NCBI GenBank assembly: GCA_003153655.1
Contig: PMAK01000004.1
Coordinates: 20,814-27,286, forward strand
From: Phycisphaerales bacterium
GTDB lineage: Bacteria > Planctomycetota > Phycisphaerae > Tepidisphaerales > Tepidisphaeraceae
Direction: 5' to 3'
Length of the DNA: 6,473 bases
Positions 1 to 5,385 of the stretch are shown here, one piece after another. The first letter of the stretch is position 1. Each line of letters begins with the position of its first letter. The notes beneath the pieces are model-generated. The model was not told the origin of the DNA. It worked only from the letters and a program-made list of their open reading frames with translations, and searched no databases. Made by a program: the position numbers and the translations under genes.

Positions 1-2
1 GG

Positions 3-146
3 ATGATTTTGTGGCTGGTGTTCGGACTTTGGTCCGAGTACACGGCAGGGCAACGCTATCCGTTCAAACGCGGATTTGGCAACCTGTTGGTTTTCATCCT
101 GCTGGCCATCGTCGGTTGGCAGATTTTTGGAACTCCGGTAAAGTAA
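3..146 (+). CDS. Small membrane protein, 47 aa (start uncertain at window edge)
   Basis: A short reading frame opens with ATG at base 3 and ends in TAA at 144-146. The product is hydrophobic: residues 1-10 (MILWLVFGLW) and about 27-43 are likely membrane segments, separated by a polar, basic loop (residues 11-26, containing YTAGQRYPFKRGFG). Only two bases precede the ATG, so the true start and its ribosome binding site could lie outside the window. Ten bases separate it from the next membrane-protein gene, which suggests co-transcription. No family is recognised. Small two-helix proteins next to a holin-like gene are common in phage lysis or virion-membrane modules, so either role is possible. 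The call as a real gene rests on composition and on its position in the string. Confidence 0.6.
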   Translation: MILWLVFGLWSEYTAGQRYPFKRGFGNLLVFILLAIVGWQIFGTPVK

Positions 147-155
147 GGGGGGAAA

Positions 156-584
156 ATGGATCCAGCAACGTTAGCACCCGTGGCAATTATCCAAGTGATC
201 GCGGTCTGGCTTCTCCAGAAGCTCAAAGTCGCGAACTGGTTTCCGTGGCTGAGCGAGAATTCGGCCACCGCGAATCGCATCGTAGCCTACGCGATCGCGC
301 TCATCAGCACGGCCGGTCTCACGTGGCAATGGAATGCGGCGCAAGGCCAACTGGTAATCAACGGATTGGTGTGGATGACCATCGTCCAAGGTCTCTGGAC
401 GGGAGCGGCCGGCATCGTCACCAATGAGCTGACATACCTGTTTTTGCAGATCAAACAGCAGACGGTTTCAAGCGGTAGAGTGCTCGGGGCTCCACCTGTT
501 CCCGAACCACCTCCGGTTGCAATGCGGGATAAACCGATACCGGACCCCCCAGTGGTCCAAGGAATCGGTCAATTCAAGGCGTAA
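156..584 (+). CDS. Holin-like membrane protein with proline-rich C-terminal tail, 142 aa
   Basis: The ATG at 156 follows a strong Shine-Dalgarno run, AAGGGGGG at 145-152, which fixes the start. The protein has three likely membrane segments (about residues 6-21, 41-57 and 67-88, the last possibly running to 98) joined by short charged or Trp-rich loops. It ends in a soluble proline-rich tail (about 110-142, with PPVPEPPP at 113-120 and further P-D-P-P repeats). Size and topology resemble phage holins with three transmembrane helices, but no family signature is seen. A structural protein of an internal viral membrane would look similar. It is followed two bases later by the next start codon, so the genes are probably translated from one mRNA. 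The membrane location is well supported; the holin role is inference. Confidence 0.75.
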   Translation: MDPATLAPVAIIQVIAVWLLQKLKVANWFPWLSENSATANRIVAYAIALISTAGLTWQWNAAQGQLVINGLVWMTIVQGLWTGAAGIVTNELTYLFLQIKQQTVSSGRVLGAPPVPEPPPVAMRDKPIPDPPVVQGIGQFKA

Positions 585-586
585 AC

Positions 587-1264
587 ATGTACGTTCAACA
601 GTCGAGCGCTTGTTCGGTTCAAAATTCGCTAACGCCCGTTTCGCAGGCTTCGATCACCGCGGCCCAGGCGGCGCTCACCTCGATCAATACTCCAGCGACG
701 GCGGCTCAAGCGGTCTTCACCGCGCTCTGCAACCGGACGGACTTGAATACCAACGGCTGGCAGGTGGCCGAATACGGAGGCGTTCCCGCGGGGCCTTCGA
801 CTTCGAATCCGACGCAAGGCTATACGACGGGTTTGAAGAGCTGGCCCGCGCGCAAGGGCGTGCCAGCTTGCGTTTCGACTGCACCGACGCCCGAAGGGGC
901 CGCGCCCACGTCGATCGCTTCGTTCGCACCTCCGCCTGGTCCGGCTCCGTCGCTTGTGACCCAAGGGCATCCCAGCTACAGTGCGACAGCTCCAAAGGCG
1001 GCTCCGGCGGCGCTCTGCACTCAGTACGTCTACGGATCGATCCCTTACATGAACTGTCTCCAAACCGCGCAGAATTCAGGCGTGAAGCTGGTCGGGTCCG
1101 GATTATCGGTTTACAATAGGCAGACATCCGGTTTGGGATGCACGTCCGAAAGTACCGGACCTTCGTGTGATTTCCTGGTCGGGATGGTTTCGGCGATTGG
1201 ACTGGCGGCCGCGGGGCTCTACCTGTTCGACTATTTTAAACGTGCCGGAGGGCCGAACTTTTGA
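587..1264 (+). CDS. Tail-anchored, Cys/Ala/Pro-rich protein of unknown function, 225 aa
   Basis: It starts with ATG two bases after the previous stop, with AAGG at about 576-579 as binding site. The first 195 residues are polar and rich in Ala, Ser, Thr and Pro, with a low-complexity stretch around 98-142. There are seven cysteines (residues 9, 48, 95, 144, 157, 185, 194). Residues 196-215 form one clear hydrophobic helix (FLVGMVSAIGLAAAGLYLF), followed by a short tail with FKRAGGPNF. This is a C-terminal anchor with positive charges after it and no N-terminal signal peptide. The arrangement would suit a virion protein embedded in a membrane with its body on one side, or a minor coat or spike-base protein, but no family is recognised. 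It is the last plus gene before the first reverse-strand island. Confidence 0.75.
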   Translation: MYVQQSSACSVQNSLTPVSQASITAAQAALTSINTPATAAQAVFTALCNRTDLNTNGWQVAEYGGVPAGPSTSNPTQGYTTGLKSWPARKGVPACVSTAPTPEGAAPTSIASFAPPPGPAPSLVTQGHPSYSATAPKAAPAALCTQYVYGSIPYMNCLQTAQNSGVKLVGSGLSVYNRQTSGLGCTSESTGPSCDFLVGMVSAIGLAAAGLYLFDYFKRAGGPNF

Positions 1265-1280
1265 TGATTCATATATTGGC

Positions 1281-1332
1281 AGCGCTCCTCAGAGCTTTCG
1301 TTCATCGCTTGGATTTTGCCGCGTTCGCGCGC
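1281..1332. repeat. Shared left-end element of reverse cassette, copy A
   Basis: The element starts with AGCGCTCCTCAG at 1281-1292 and ends with CCGCGTTCGCGCGC at 1319-1332. It matches copy B at 2130-2182 at both ends, and copy C at 5345-5366 at the first end only. The span is one base shorter than copy B, so the minus-strand frames through the two copies differ. It lies 17 bases after a plus-strand stop codon and covers the 3' end of the minus-strand gene. Confidence 0.65.
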
Positions 1333-1502
1333 TGGATCTTGCGGTCAAACGCCGCCGCTGTATTGTCGCGACGAATTCTTTCTTTCGCGGTGGTCTTTTC
1401 TCGATCACGAGCCTTGTGTCTCTCCGCCCTGAGATTTAATCGTAATTGGCGGTCTCTGTACCAATCGATCAACCGCCAGACGCCAGTCCAAGTTTCGAGC
1501 AT
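1302..1502 (-). CDS. Small basic helical protein on the reverse strand, 66 aa (cassette 1)
   Basis: This minus-strand frame starts with ATG at 1502-1500 and stops with TGA at 1304-1302. The product opens with a Trp-rich stretch (MLETWTGVWRLIDWYRDRQ) and continues as a highly charged, Arg/Lys-rich and probably helical segment (residues about 19-66). That composition is typical of small nucleic-acid-binding or coiled-coil proteins, and it is more protein-like than the overlapping plus frame. The C-terminal IQRANAAKSKR lines up with RRANAEE in the cassette 2 protein, but a one-base difference makes this protein end earlier. A weak GGAG lies 11 bases upstream of the ATG. No family is recognised. 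It is convergent with the gene before it and divergent from the one after. Confidence 0.5.
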   Translation of the reverse strand: MLETWTGVWRLIDWYRDRQLRLNLRAERHKARDREKTTAKERIRRDNTAAAFDRKIQRANAAKSKR

Positions 1503-1518
1503 ATTTCACGATGCTCCG

Positions 1519-1575
1519 TCGCGCGCGCGCCGTCAAGGTCCACCAGTACTAGCAACCGTTCTGGGAAGCGCCAAC
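1519..1575. promoter_or_regulatory. Divergent intergenic box, copy A
   Basis: This conserved intergenic block lies between a minus-strand gene start and a plus-strand gene start. Read on the plus strand it has an alternating CG run (CGCGCGCGCGCC), then GTCAA, a variable stretch, GTACTA, and GGGAAGCGCCAAC. Read on the minus strand it presents TTGACGG followed by the CG run and then, about 24 bases on, the start of the 1302-1502 gene. TTGACG equals a sigma70 -35 hexamer, but no convincing -10 at fixed spacing is visible across the copies. It is therefore called a probable regulatory or recombination element, not a proven promoter. Other copies are at 2371-2426 and 5648-5700, with a right-half-only copy at 3201-3215. 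Confidence 0.6.
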
Positions 1576-1585
1576 TTATAAGATT

Positions 1586-2116
1586 ATGAAGGACATCTAT
1601 TCATCGACGTTCACTCCCGAGCAAACCGTGGAACTGCAAAGCATGTTCCAGCGTTGCGGATTCTCGGGCGCCGAGTGGGTCGATATCCCGGCCTGGCTGT
1701 TGTTCTCGGTAACGGTACCGGCGTTGAGTCCGGGACCTCTGCTCGCGAACCAAAAGCAATCGGCCGGCAGCGCCCAAGGGGCGGACTTCTATTTGCGCCG
1801 GATTCAGGCGATCAATCTGACCACGGTTGGTGGATATCCGCAAGTGTTCGTCCAGATCAAACTCCCGACCGGACGGTATCTGCAAGGCGGGAATTTGGGC
1901 GGATCCTTTTCGGCCGGATCGAACGCCGGAGTTTTCACGCCCGGCCCTTTGGGATTGGTCAAGCCCGAAGTGTTGTGCCCGGTCGGAACGAATTTCACGA
2001 TCGATCTGCTGAACGTGACCGATCTGTATTCCGGTGTCGCGACCGACGAAGTCGTGACACTGGTCTTTGAGGGAGTCTACCGCTACCGATTGGAGACCTC
2101 GTGCGGCCCGAATTGA
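1586..2116 (+). CDS. Beta-rich virion-type protein, DADF/PE-motif family, 176 aa
   Basis: It starts with ATG at 1586, directly after TATAAGATT. The ribosome binding site is weak, unlike the neighbours. The protein is rich in beta-strand-like sequence with few charges. It carries the motifs shared with the 3236, 3703 and 4469 products: GADFYLRRI at residues 65-73, a PTGRYLQGGNL turn at 94-104, PEVLCPVGTNFTIDL at 127-141, and the closing strand VTLVFEGVYRY at 157-167. The order and spacing match those paralogs, so it belongs to the same family. Small beta-sandwich (jelly-roll-like) capsid or vertex proteins fit the composition and context, but the fold is inferred. It stands alone between two reverse-strand cassettes. 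Confidence 0.8.
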   Translation: MKDIYSSTFTPEQTVELQSMFQRCGFSGAEWVDIPAWLLFSVTVPALSPGPLLANQKQSAGSAQGADFYLRRIQAINLTTVGGYPQVFVQIKLPTGRYLQGGNLGGSFSAGSNAGVFTPGPLGLVKPEVLCPVGTNFTIDLLNVTDLYSGVATDEVVTLVFEGVYRYRLETSCGPN

Positions 2117-2127
2117 TTGTTTTGTTG

Positions 2128-2352
2128 TTAGCGCTCTTCAGGTCGGTCGGTCGCTGGTTGAGGCTCTTCCGCGTTCGCGCGCCGCATAGGCTGGGCATCG
2201 TGCATGAGCTGGTTTTCGAGCGCACCCATCAACGTGTAGCCTTCCAAACCCCTTGGGTCTTTCCAGGAAAAGCGCATCCCTGGTCGTTTGTCGATCCAAC
2301 CGCGAGCTCTCAGAAAGTCTTGGATCAAATGTTTGGTGATTTCTACGTACAT
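2128..2352 (-). CDS. Small soluble protein on the reverse strand, 74 aa (cassette 2)
   Basis: This minus-strand frame runs from ATG at 2352-2350 to TAA at 2130-2128. Residues 1-55 look like a compact soluble domain: an amphipathic N-terminal helix (MYVEITKHLIQDFLRARGW), then a Gly/Trp/Pro-containing segment with RFSWKDPRGLEGY (27-39) and ALENQLMHDAQPM (44-56). The last 18 residues are polar and probably disordered, ending PATDRPEER; this tail is shared at DNA level with the other two cassettes. The balanced composition makes it more credible than the Arg-rich plus frame across the same bases. No good Shine-Dalgarno sequence is seen. The function is unknown. It is convergent with the 1586 gene (stop codons 11 bases apart). 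Confidence 0.6.
   Translation of the reverse strand: MYVEITKHLIQDFLRARGWIDKRPGMRFSWKDPRGLEGYTLMGALENQLMHDAQPMRRANAEEPQPATDRPEER
2130..2182. repeat. Shared left-end element of reverse cassette, copy B
   Basis: It begins with AGCGCTCTTCAG and continues with a TCGGTCGGT stretch, matching copy C (5345-5366) over 22 bases with one difference. It ends with CCGCGTTCGCGCGC at 2169-2182, identical to copy A at 1319-1332. It lies 14 bases after a plus-strand stop. On the minus strand it encodes the tail P-Q-P-A-T-D-R-P-E-E-R of the cassette 2 protein. Confidence 0.7.
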
Positions 2353-2370
2353 AATCTGAAGAATCGTCTA

Positions 2371-2426
2371 TCGCGCGCGCGCCGTCAACCCCAGACCGTA
2401 CTACAACTCCCCTGGGAAGCGCCAAC
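2371..2426. promoter_or_regulatory. Divergent intergenic box, copy B
   Basis: This is the same block as at 1519-1575 and 5648-5700: CG-alternating run, GCCGTCAA at 2381-2388, GTACTA at 2398-2403, and GGGAAGCGCCAAC at 2414-2426. On the minus strand TTGACGG precedes the CG run and the ATG of the 2128-2352 gene. On the plus strand the right half leads into a ribosome binding site (AAGGAAG at 2431-2436) and the start at 2447. Bases 2412-2426 are also the first part of the 98-bp direct repeat. It probably controls both flanking genes; promoter elements are not proven. Confidence 0.6.
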
Positions 2427-2509
2427 AGCAAAGGAAGCCGCATAAGATGGCATCGCAGCCAACCCGTCAGACGGTTCAGATCATCACCGGCAACCCGCTC
2501 GCCTCGCGC
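2412..2509 (+). repeat. 98-bp direct repeat, copy 1
   Basis: This stretch recurs at 3201-3298 with two mismatches (T2467 against C3256, G2506 against A3295). It holds the right half of the divergent box, the AAGGAAG binding site, and the first 21 codons of a MASQPTRQ-type gene. The two copies are 789 bases apart and enclose the 2584 gene. This fits insertion or duplication at the start of the 3236 gene. Confidence 0.9.
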
Positions 2510-2587
2510 GCCCTCGTTTCGGAAGACCGCGCAATTTACGCAAGTTTGATCGTTCATTGTTCTTGTTGTCGTGGGGCGAAAAAATGA
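2447..2587 (+). pseudogene. Truncated duplicate of the 3236 gene start, 46 codons
   Basis: The frame opens with the same ribosome binding site and ATG as the gene at 3236. Its first 21 residues (MASQPTRQTVQIITGNPLAS then R) are identical to that protein. At the end of the 98-bp repeat it diverges into an unrelated tail (ALVSEDRAIYAS..., ending CSCCRGAKK) and stops with TGA at 2585-2587. It lacks the whole beta-rich domain, so it cannot do the job of the intact copy. The stop overlaps the ATG at 2584 (ATGA), so translating this remnant may feed ribosomes to the next gene. It could thus persist as a leader peptide instead of as dead sequence. Confidence 0.75.
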
Positions 2588-3186
2588 AGACGATGAAAGA
2601 GTTTCTGGATAAACGCACGCTCGATTCCCGCGAAGAACTGATCCAACTGATCGGACTGCCAAAGAGCGTCGCCTATAGCAACTACAAAGAATTGATTCCG
2701 ATCCATGCCGTCGTAAGCACCGAGCCTCTGTATGCTTCGTCTACTATCGAGCAACGAAGCTTTGAGCGTCCCCTGAATGTATGGCCGCAACCGGAAGCGA
2801 CAAGCATTTCGGATACGAATCTGTGGGAAGGAAGGCTTACGATGCCGAACAGTTTCGCCGTGAAATCGCTCGGAGTCGTTTTCTCGGCGGGAAGCGATCC
2901 TTTCGACCGTCAGCGCTTCGCGGATAATTTCGCCGTCAGTTTCTGGCTGTCCATGCGTTGCAAATTCCGATCTCCGGTCGCGGCTCTGTTCGAGACCGAA
3001 TCCGGCAATATGTTCGATCCCACCAGATCGCTTCGGTCGGGTGGAGATTTAACGGATTACCCGGTTGTGATTCCGCCGGATTGCAAGTTCTCCGTTTTGT
3101 TCGAGGGAGAACCGTTCGATCTCGAAAACAGGAAACTGAAGCTCTGGGTAATTTTGAAGGGATTGTATCTACAGGGGATCTGTTGA
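2584..3186 (+). CDS. Probable virion-type protein, divergent family member, 200 aa
   Basis: The ATG at 2584 overlaps the previous stop and follows GGGGCG. A TTG nine codons earlier in frame is less likely. The N-terminus (about residues 1-24) is a charged amphipathic helix not seen in the neighbours. The rest is beta-rich. The C-terminal half echoes the family pattern: PVVIPPDCKFSVLFEG at 160-175 sits where the PE-motif lies in the others, and LWVILKGLYLQGI at 187-199 matches the closing strand. The DADF motif is missing; NSFAVKSLGVVF at 89-100 may be its counterpart. The gene lies between the two copies of a 98-bp repeat and breaks a plus-strand arrangement otherwise seen at the other loci, so it is probably a later insertion. 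A structural role is inferred. Confidence 0.7.
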   Translation: MKTMKEFLDKRTLDSREELIQLIGLPKSVAYSNYKELIPIHAVVSTEPLYASSTIEQRSFERPLNVWPQPEATSISDTNLWEGRLTMPNSFAVKSLGVVFSAGSDPFDRQRFADNFAVSFWLSMRCKFRSPVAALFETESGNMFDPTRSLRSGGDLTDYPVVIPPDCKFSVLFEGEPFDLENRKLKLWVILKGLYLQGIC

Positions 3187-3234
3187 ATGACTACGCCACA
3201 CTGGGAAGCGCCAACAGCAAAGGAAGCCGCATAA
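3187..3234 (+). CDS. Possible 15-residue linker ORF between two genes
   Basis: Immediately after the TGA of the 2584 gene comes ATG at 3187, giving a 15-residue frame (MTTPHWEAPTAKEAA) that ends in TAA at 3232-3234, one base before the ATG of the 3236 gene. Stop-start spacing is so tight at both ends that it could carry ribosomes across. Most of its bases lie in the 98-bp repeat and serve as the upstream region and binding site of the next gene, which is explanation enough for its conservation. It is listed as a possibility only. Confidence 0.2.
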   Translation: MTTPHWEAPTAKEAA

Positions 3235-3298
3235 GATGGCATCGCAGCCAACCCGCCAGACGGTTCAGATCATCACCGGCAACCCGCTCGCCTCACGC
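3201..3298 (+). repeat. 98-bp direct repeat, copy 2
   Basis: This is the second copy of the stretch at 2412-2509, with two mismatches. It holds only the right half of the divergent box (GGGAAGCGCCAAC); the CG run and GCCGTCAA are absent, and so is a minus-strand gene. It continues through AAGGAAG and the first 21 codons of the intact gene at 3236. Confidence 0.9.
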
Positions 3299-3706
3299 TG
3301 GCAATGCGATTCTTCGTGCCCGGAAGAAACGCCGGTTGGATACTTCGATCAATGGTTCGAATACAACATGGACTTCCTCGTTCCGGCGAACACTCTGGCG
3401 CAGAACCTCTACATCATTCTGGACAGGGACGCCGATTTCGTGTTGCGGCAACTGGAACCGACCGCGTATCCGTACCTCGCGAATTCGCCCTTCGATCTAG
3501 TCGGAGCGTTCCGGTTCAAGGATTCCTACGGCAATCCGCTGGATGACGACCTGGTGACAAACGAAGTGCATGGGCCGATGTTTCCGGAACTGATGTTGCC
3601 GGCCGGCTCGCGGTTCTTTTTGGACTTCGACAACACCCAACAGGCGTCGCAGACTCAGGTTGCCGTGATTCTGCGCGGCTGCAAGCGGTTCAAGGCGGGC
3701 TCGTGA
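3236..3706 (+). CDS. Beta-rich virion-type protein, DADF/PE-motif family, 156 aa
   Basis: It starts with ATG at 3236 behind AAGGAAG. The first 21 residues are duplicated upstream at 2447. Family motifs in order: DADFVLRQL at residues 65-73, KDSYGNPLDDDLV at 95-107, FPELMLPAGSRFFLDFDN at 116-133, and closing strand VAVILRGCKRF at 142-152. These match the 3703 product and the second half of the 4469 product closely in order and spacing. The protein is acidic in its turns, has few Lys, and has no signal peptide or membrane helix. A jelly-roll-like capsid, vertex or spike subunit is the best guess from size, strand pattern and paralogy; no characterised homolog is recognised. Its stop overlaps the next start (GTGA). 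Confidence 0.8.
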   Translation: MASQPTRQTVQIITGNPLASRWQCDSSCPEETPVGYFDQWFEYNMDFLVPANTLAQNLYIILDRDADFVLRQLEPTAYPYLANSPFDLVGAFRFKDSYGNPLDDDLVTNEVHGPMFPELMLPAGSRFFLDFDNTQQASQTQVAVILRGCKRFKAGS

Positions 3707-4287
3707 GTTATAAACCGAATTACGCGATGTATTCCCGTGCTCCGCAGGGCTGGCACGACGAGCCCTTCGAATACGTATGGAGTTTTCAAGCGGGACTGGT
3801 AGCCGGACCGATTACGGCGAGCCAATTGAGCGTTTTCAATAACCCATTGCAGTTCGATCCCGACGCCGATTTTTATCTGCGAGGCATCGCCGCACTGGTG
3901 GATCTCGCTCCGCCGTTTGAAGCAGAGGCTCCGCCGAACGTGAACGTCTTGTTCGACATGCGACTCAGGGATTGCTTCGGGCGAGCGTTGGACAGCGGGT
4001 TTATTCCGATGGCTGCGTATGCGACCAGCCCGAGCGATCTGAATCCGGCCGCCGCGTTTTTCCAAGTGCCGGGAAGCCCGGTGGCAACCCCCTGGTACCC
4101 GGAACTCTATTGCCCGGCCAACGGCGCCATGTGGGCCGATTTCAACGCGGAAATCTCAATCGTCGCAGGTGCGTTCTGGTTTTATTCCTTCCACCTCTAC
4201 TTTCAGGGGATCAAGCGCTTCCAGAACGAGAGCTGCGAACCGTCCTCGGCAACCACGACGAAACAACAACGGGGGGTCGCGGCATGA
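3703..4287 (+). CDS. Beta-rich virion-type protein, DADF/PE-motif family, 194 aa
   Basis: The start is GTG at 3703, inside a GTGA overlap with the previous stop and behind AAGGCGGG; no better in-frame ATG lies near. Motifs: DADFYLRGI at residues 54-62, RDCFGRALDSGFI at 89-101, YPELYCPANGAMWADFNAE at 132-150, and closing strand YSFHLYFQGIKRF at 161-173. An insert relative to the 3236 product (about 105-130, rich in Ala and Pro) lengthens the middle. The last 20 residues (SCEPSSATTTKQQRGVAA) form a polar tail absent from the paralogs. It probably forms part of the same virion assembly as its neighbours. The start GTG and the overlap suggest that its level is tied to that of the 3236 gene. Confidence 0.8.
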   Translation: MSYKPNYAMYSRAPQGWHDEPFEYVWSFQAGLVAGPITASQLSVFNNPLQFDPDADFYLRGIAALVDLAPPFEAEAPPNVNVLFDMRLRDCFGRALDSGFIPMAAYATSPSDLNPAAAFFQVPGSPVATPWYPELYCPANGAMWADFNAEISIVAGAFWFYSFHLYFQGIKRFQNESCEPSSATTTKQQRGVAA

Positions 4288-4472
4288 GCGCACGGTCGAG
4301 AATCAAAGGTCCGCGCTTCGCTCTGAGGAGCCCCGAGAATTGCCGGGCGTGCATCAAATGCGTCTACGGCAACGGCGAGCACGCCGCGTGGTGCCCGCTC
4401 GCGCCACGCGCTGAAACTCCAGTTCAGCGCGAAACGGAGAAAGCCGAAGAACAAAAAGGAATGGAAGCGTGA
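4284..4472 (+). CDS. Small Cys-rich, possible metal-binding protein, 62 aa
   Basis: The ATG at 4284 overlaps the previous TGA (ATGA), with a GGGGGG run at 4271-4276 nearby as binding site. The core is C20-x2-C23-x2-C26-x10-C37 with His33 inside, a spacing compatible with a small zinc site or a disulfide-bonded knot. It is flanked by a basic N-terminus (SARSRIKGPRFALR) and a charged, Glu/Lys-rich tail (about 41-62). No established zinc-finger family is recognised. It ends in a GTGA overlap with the 4469 gene, so it is translated within the structural string. It could be a minor virion, assembly or nucleic-acid-binding protein; the data do not decide. The frame is judged real because of the two clean overlaps. 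Confidence 0.6.
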   Translation: MSARSRIKGPRFALRSPENCRACIKCVYGNGEHAAWCPLAPRAETPVQRETEKAEEQKGMEA

Positions 4473-5332
4473 TAGAGAGACACCAGGATTACGTGTTGCG
4501 CAATATCGTGGTGGGCGCCAATGCGACTGCACTCTTCACCGTCAAGTTGGACTCAGATGCTCCATTCGCGTTGAGAAGCATCGCATCGAGCAACTTCGCG
4601 GCGGCGTTCGCGACGGCTGCTTATCAATTGCAACTCACCGGTCTCGATGACCGCAAGTACGTGGCGGGACTGCCGCTCGCGGCGGCGGACTCGCTGCTCA
4701 ATCCGTTCGGCGGGACACTCGAGGGCGGGGGCGCGACGTTCTTTATCGTCTATCCGCAGATCACCTTCCCGGCGCAGATCACGATCCAGGTGTCGGTCAC
4801 CGATTTGAGCGGCAACGGGATCGCGGCCGGCGTGCTGGTTTTCCGTGGCACGAAGCTCTATCCGGAAGGGACGGTCTTCGGTCCGCAGTACCCGACCAAA
4901 TTCTCGGAGCTGAACTTCCGCTATGGTTACAGCTTCAGCGTTCCACTGGGGACCACGGGGAACCCAAGCATTCTGGCCTATCAACCGCTCGACATATATT
5001 CGGACGCCGACTTCGTCGTGAGGATGGCTTCCTGTTACGTGCAGCCGAACGCGGATGGATTCGCCGTCGGCGCAAACGATGTCATTCTGCGGGATCAGTA
5101 CGGCAAGCCTTATTCGAACGACTGGGTTCCCACCGAAACGCTGTTCCCGATTTCGATGGGCGCGAGTCTCGGGATAGCGTCGGCCTGGTCTGTGCCTGAC
5201 GTTACGATTTTCCCTGAGATCTACTTGGTCAAAAACTCGCAACTGCTTTTAGATATTCGAAGGACTTCAGGGGCACAGACGAACACGATGGATTTCGTCT
5301 TGCATGGTTCGAAGATTTACCAGTTGGCCTAA
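4469..5332 (+). CDS. Two-domain beta-rich protein, tandem DADF family repeat, 287 aa; capsid candidate
   Basis: It starts with GTG at 4469 in a GTGA overlap, behind AAAGGA at about 4454-4459. The protein contains two related halves. In half one (about residues 8-134), DSDAPFALRSI is at 28-38 and the closing strand VLVFRGTKLYPEG at 122-134. In half two (about 145-287), DADFVVRM is at 179-186, RDQYGKPYSNDWV at 208-220, FPEIYLVKNSQLLLDIRR at 248-265, and closing strand FVLHGSKIY at 276-284. Half two matches the single-domain 3236 and 3703 products best. It is the largest protein in the window. Fusion of two single beta-sandwich domains is the layout of double jelly-roll capsid proteins, so it is a capsid candidate, but the fold is inferred and not shown. 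Confidence 0.8.
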   Translation: MIERHQDYVLRNIVVGANATALFTVKLDSDAPFALRSIASSNFAAAFATAAYQLQLTGLDDRKYVAGLPLAAADSLLNPFGGTLEGGGATFFIVYPQITFPAQITIQVSVTDLSGNGIAAGVLVFRGTKLYPEGTVFGPQYPTKFSELNFRYGYSFSVPLGTTGNPSILAYQPLDIYSDADFVVRMASCYVQPNADGFAVGANDVILRDQYGKPYSNDWVPTETLFPISMGASLGIASAWSVPDVTIFPEIYLVKNSQLLLDIRRTSGAQTNTMDFVLHGSKIYQLA

Positions 5333-5342
5333 TTCTATGTTT

Positions 5343-5384
5343 TCAGCGCTCTTCAGATCGGTCGGTGGTTGGCTTGGGAGTCAT
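5343..5384 (-). pseudogene. Displaced cassette tail, 13 codons (reverse strand)
   Basis: Just after the stop of the cassette 3 gene, another minus frame reads MTPKPTTDRSEER and stops with TGA at 5345-5343. The sequence aligns with the end of the cassette 2 protein (P-Q-P-A-T-D-R-P-E-E-R), but here it is out of frame with the gene before it. It is either a remnant of an ancestral C-terminus cut off by a frame change or a tiny coupled ORF (its ATG is one base from the upstream TGA). The remnant reading is favoured. Confidence 0.35.
5345..5366. repeat. Shared left-end element of reverse cassette, copy C
   Basis: AGCGCTCTTCAG followed by ATCGGTCGGT matches copy B at 2130-2151 with one difference, and its first 12 bases match copy A at 1281-1292 with one difference. 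It starts 13 bases after a plus-strand stop. On the minus strand it lies just beyond the stop of the cassette 3 protein, within a small alternative frame. Confidence 0.7.
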
Positions 5385-5385
5385 C

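Noticed and set aside
11..427. Long plus-strand frame over the membrane-protein genes.
   Set aside because: It overlaps two hydrophobic frames with a strong binding site at 145-152, and its product is Arg/His/Ser-rich, typical of an off-frame reading.
1264..1581. Plus-strand frame across the first island, starting ATGA-coupled to the 587 gene.
   Set aside because: The product is Arg/Leu/Ala-rich without domain-like order, and it runs through the box. The minus frame over the same bases looks more like a protein. Not fully excluded, since coupling at 1262-1266 is neat.
2101..2445. Plus-strand frame across the second island, with A-L-F-R-S-V-G and R-A-R-R-Q-P-Q stretches also found in the third island.
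   Set aside because: The shared stretches are just translations of the shared border DNA. It starts with GTG inside the preceding gene and covers the intergenic box. The minus frame at 2128-2352 has better composition.
4553..5242. Long minus-strand frame opposite the 4469 gene.
   Set aside because: Arg-rich product expected from the antisense of a GC-rich gene; the plus frame has clear internal repeats and family motifs.
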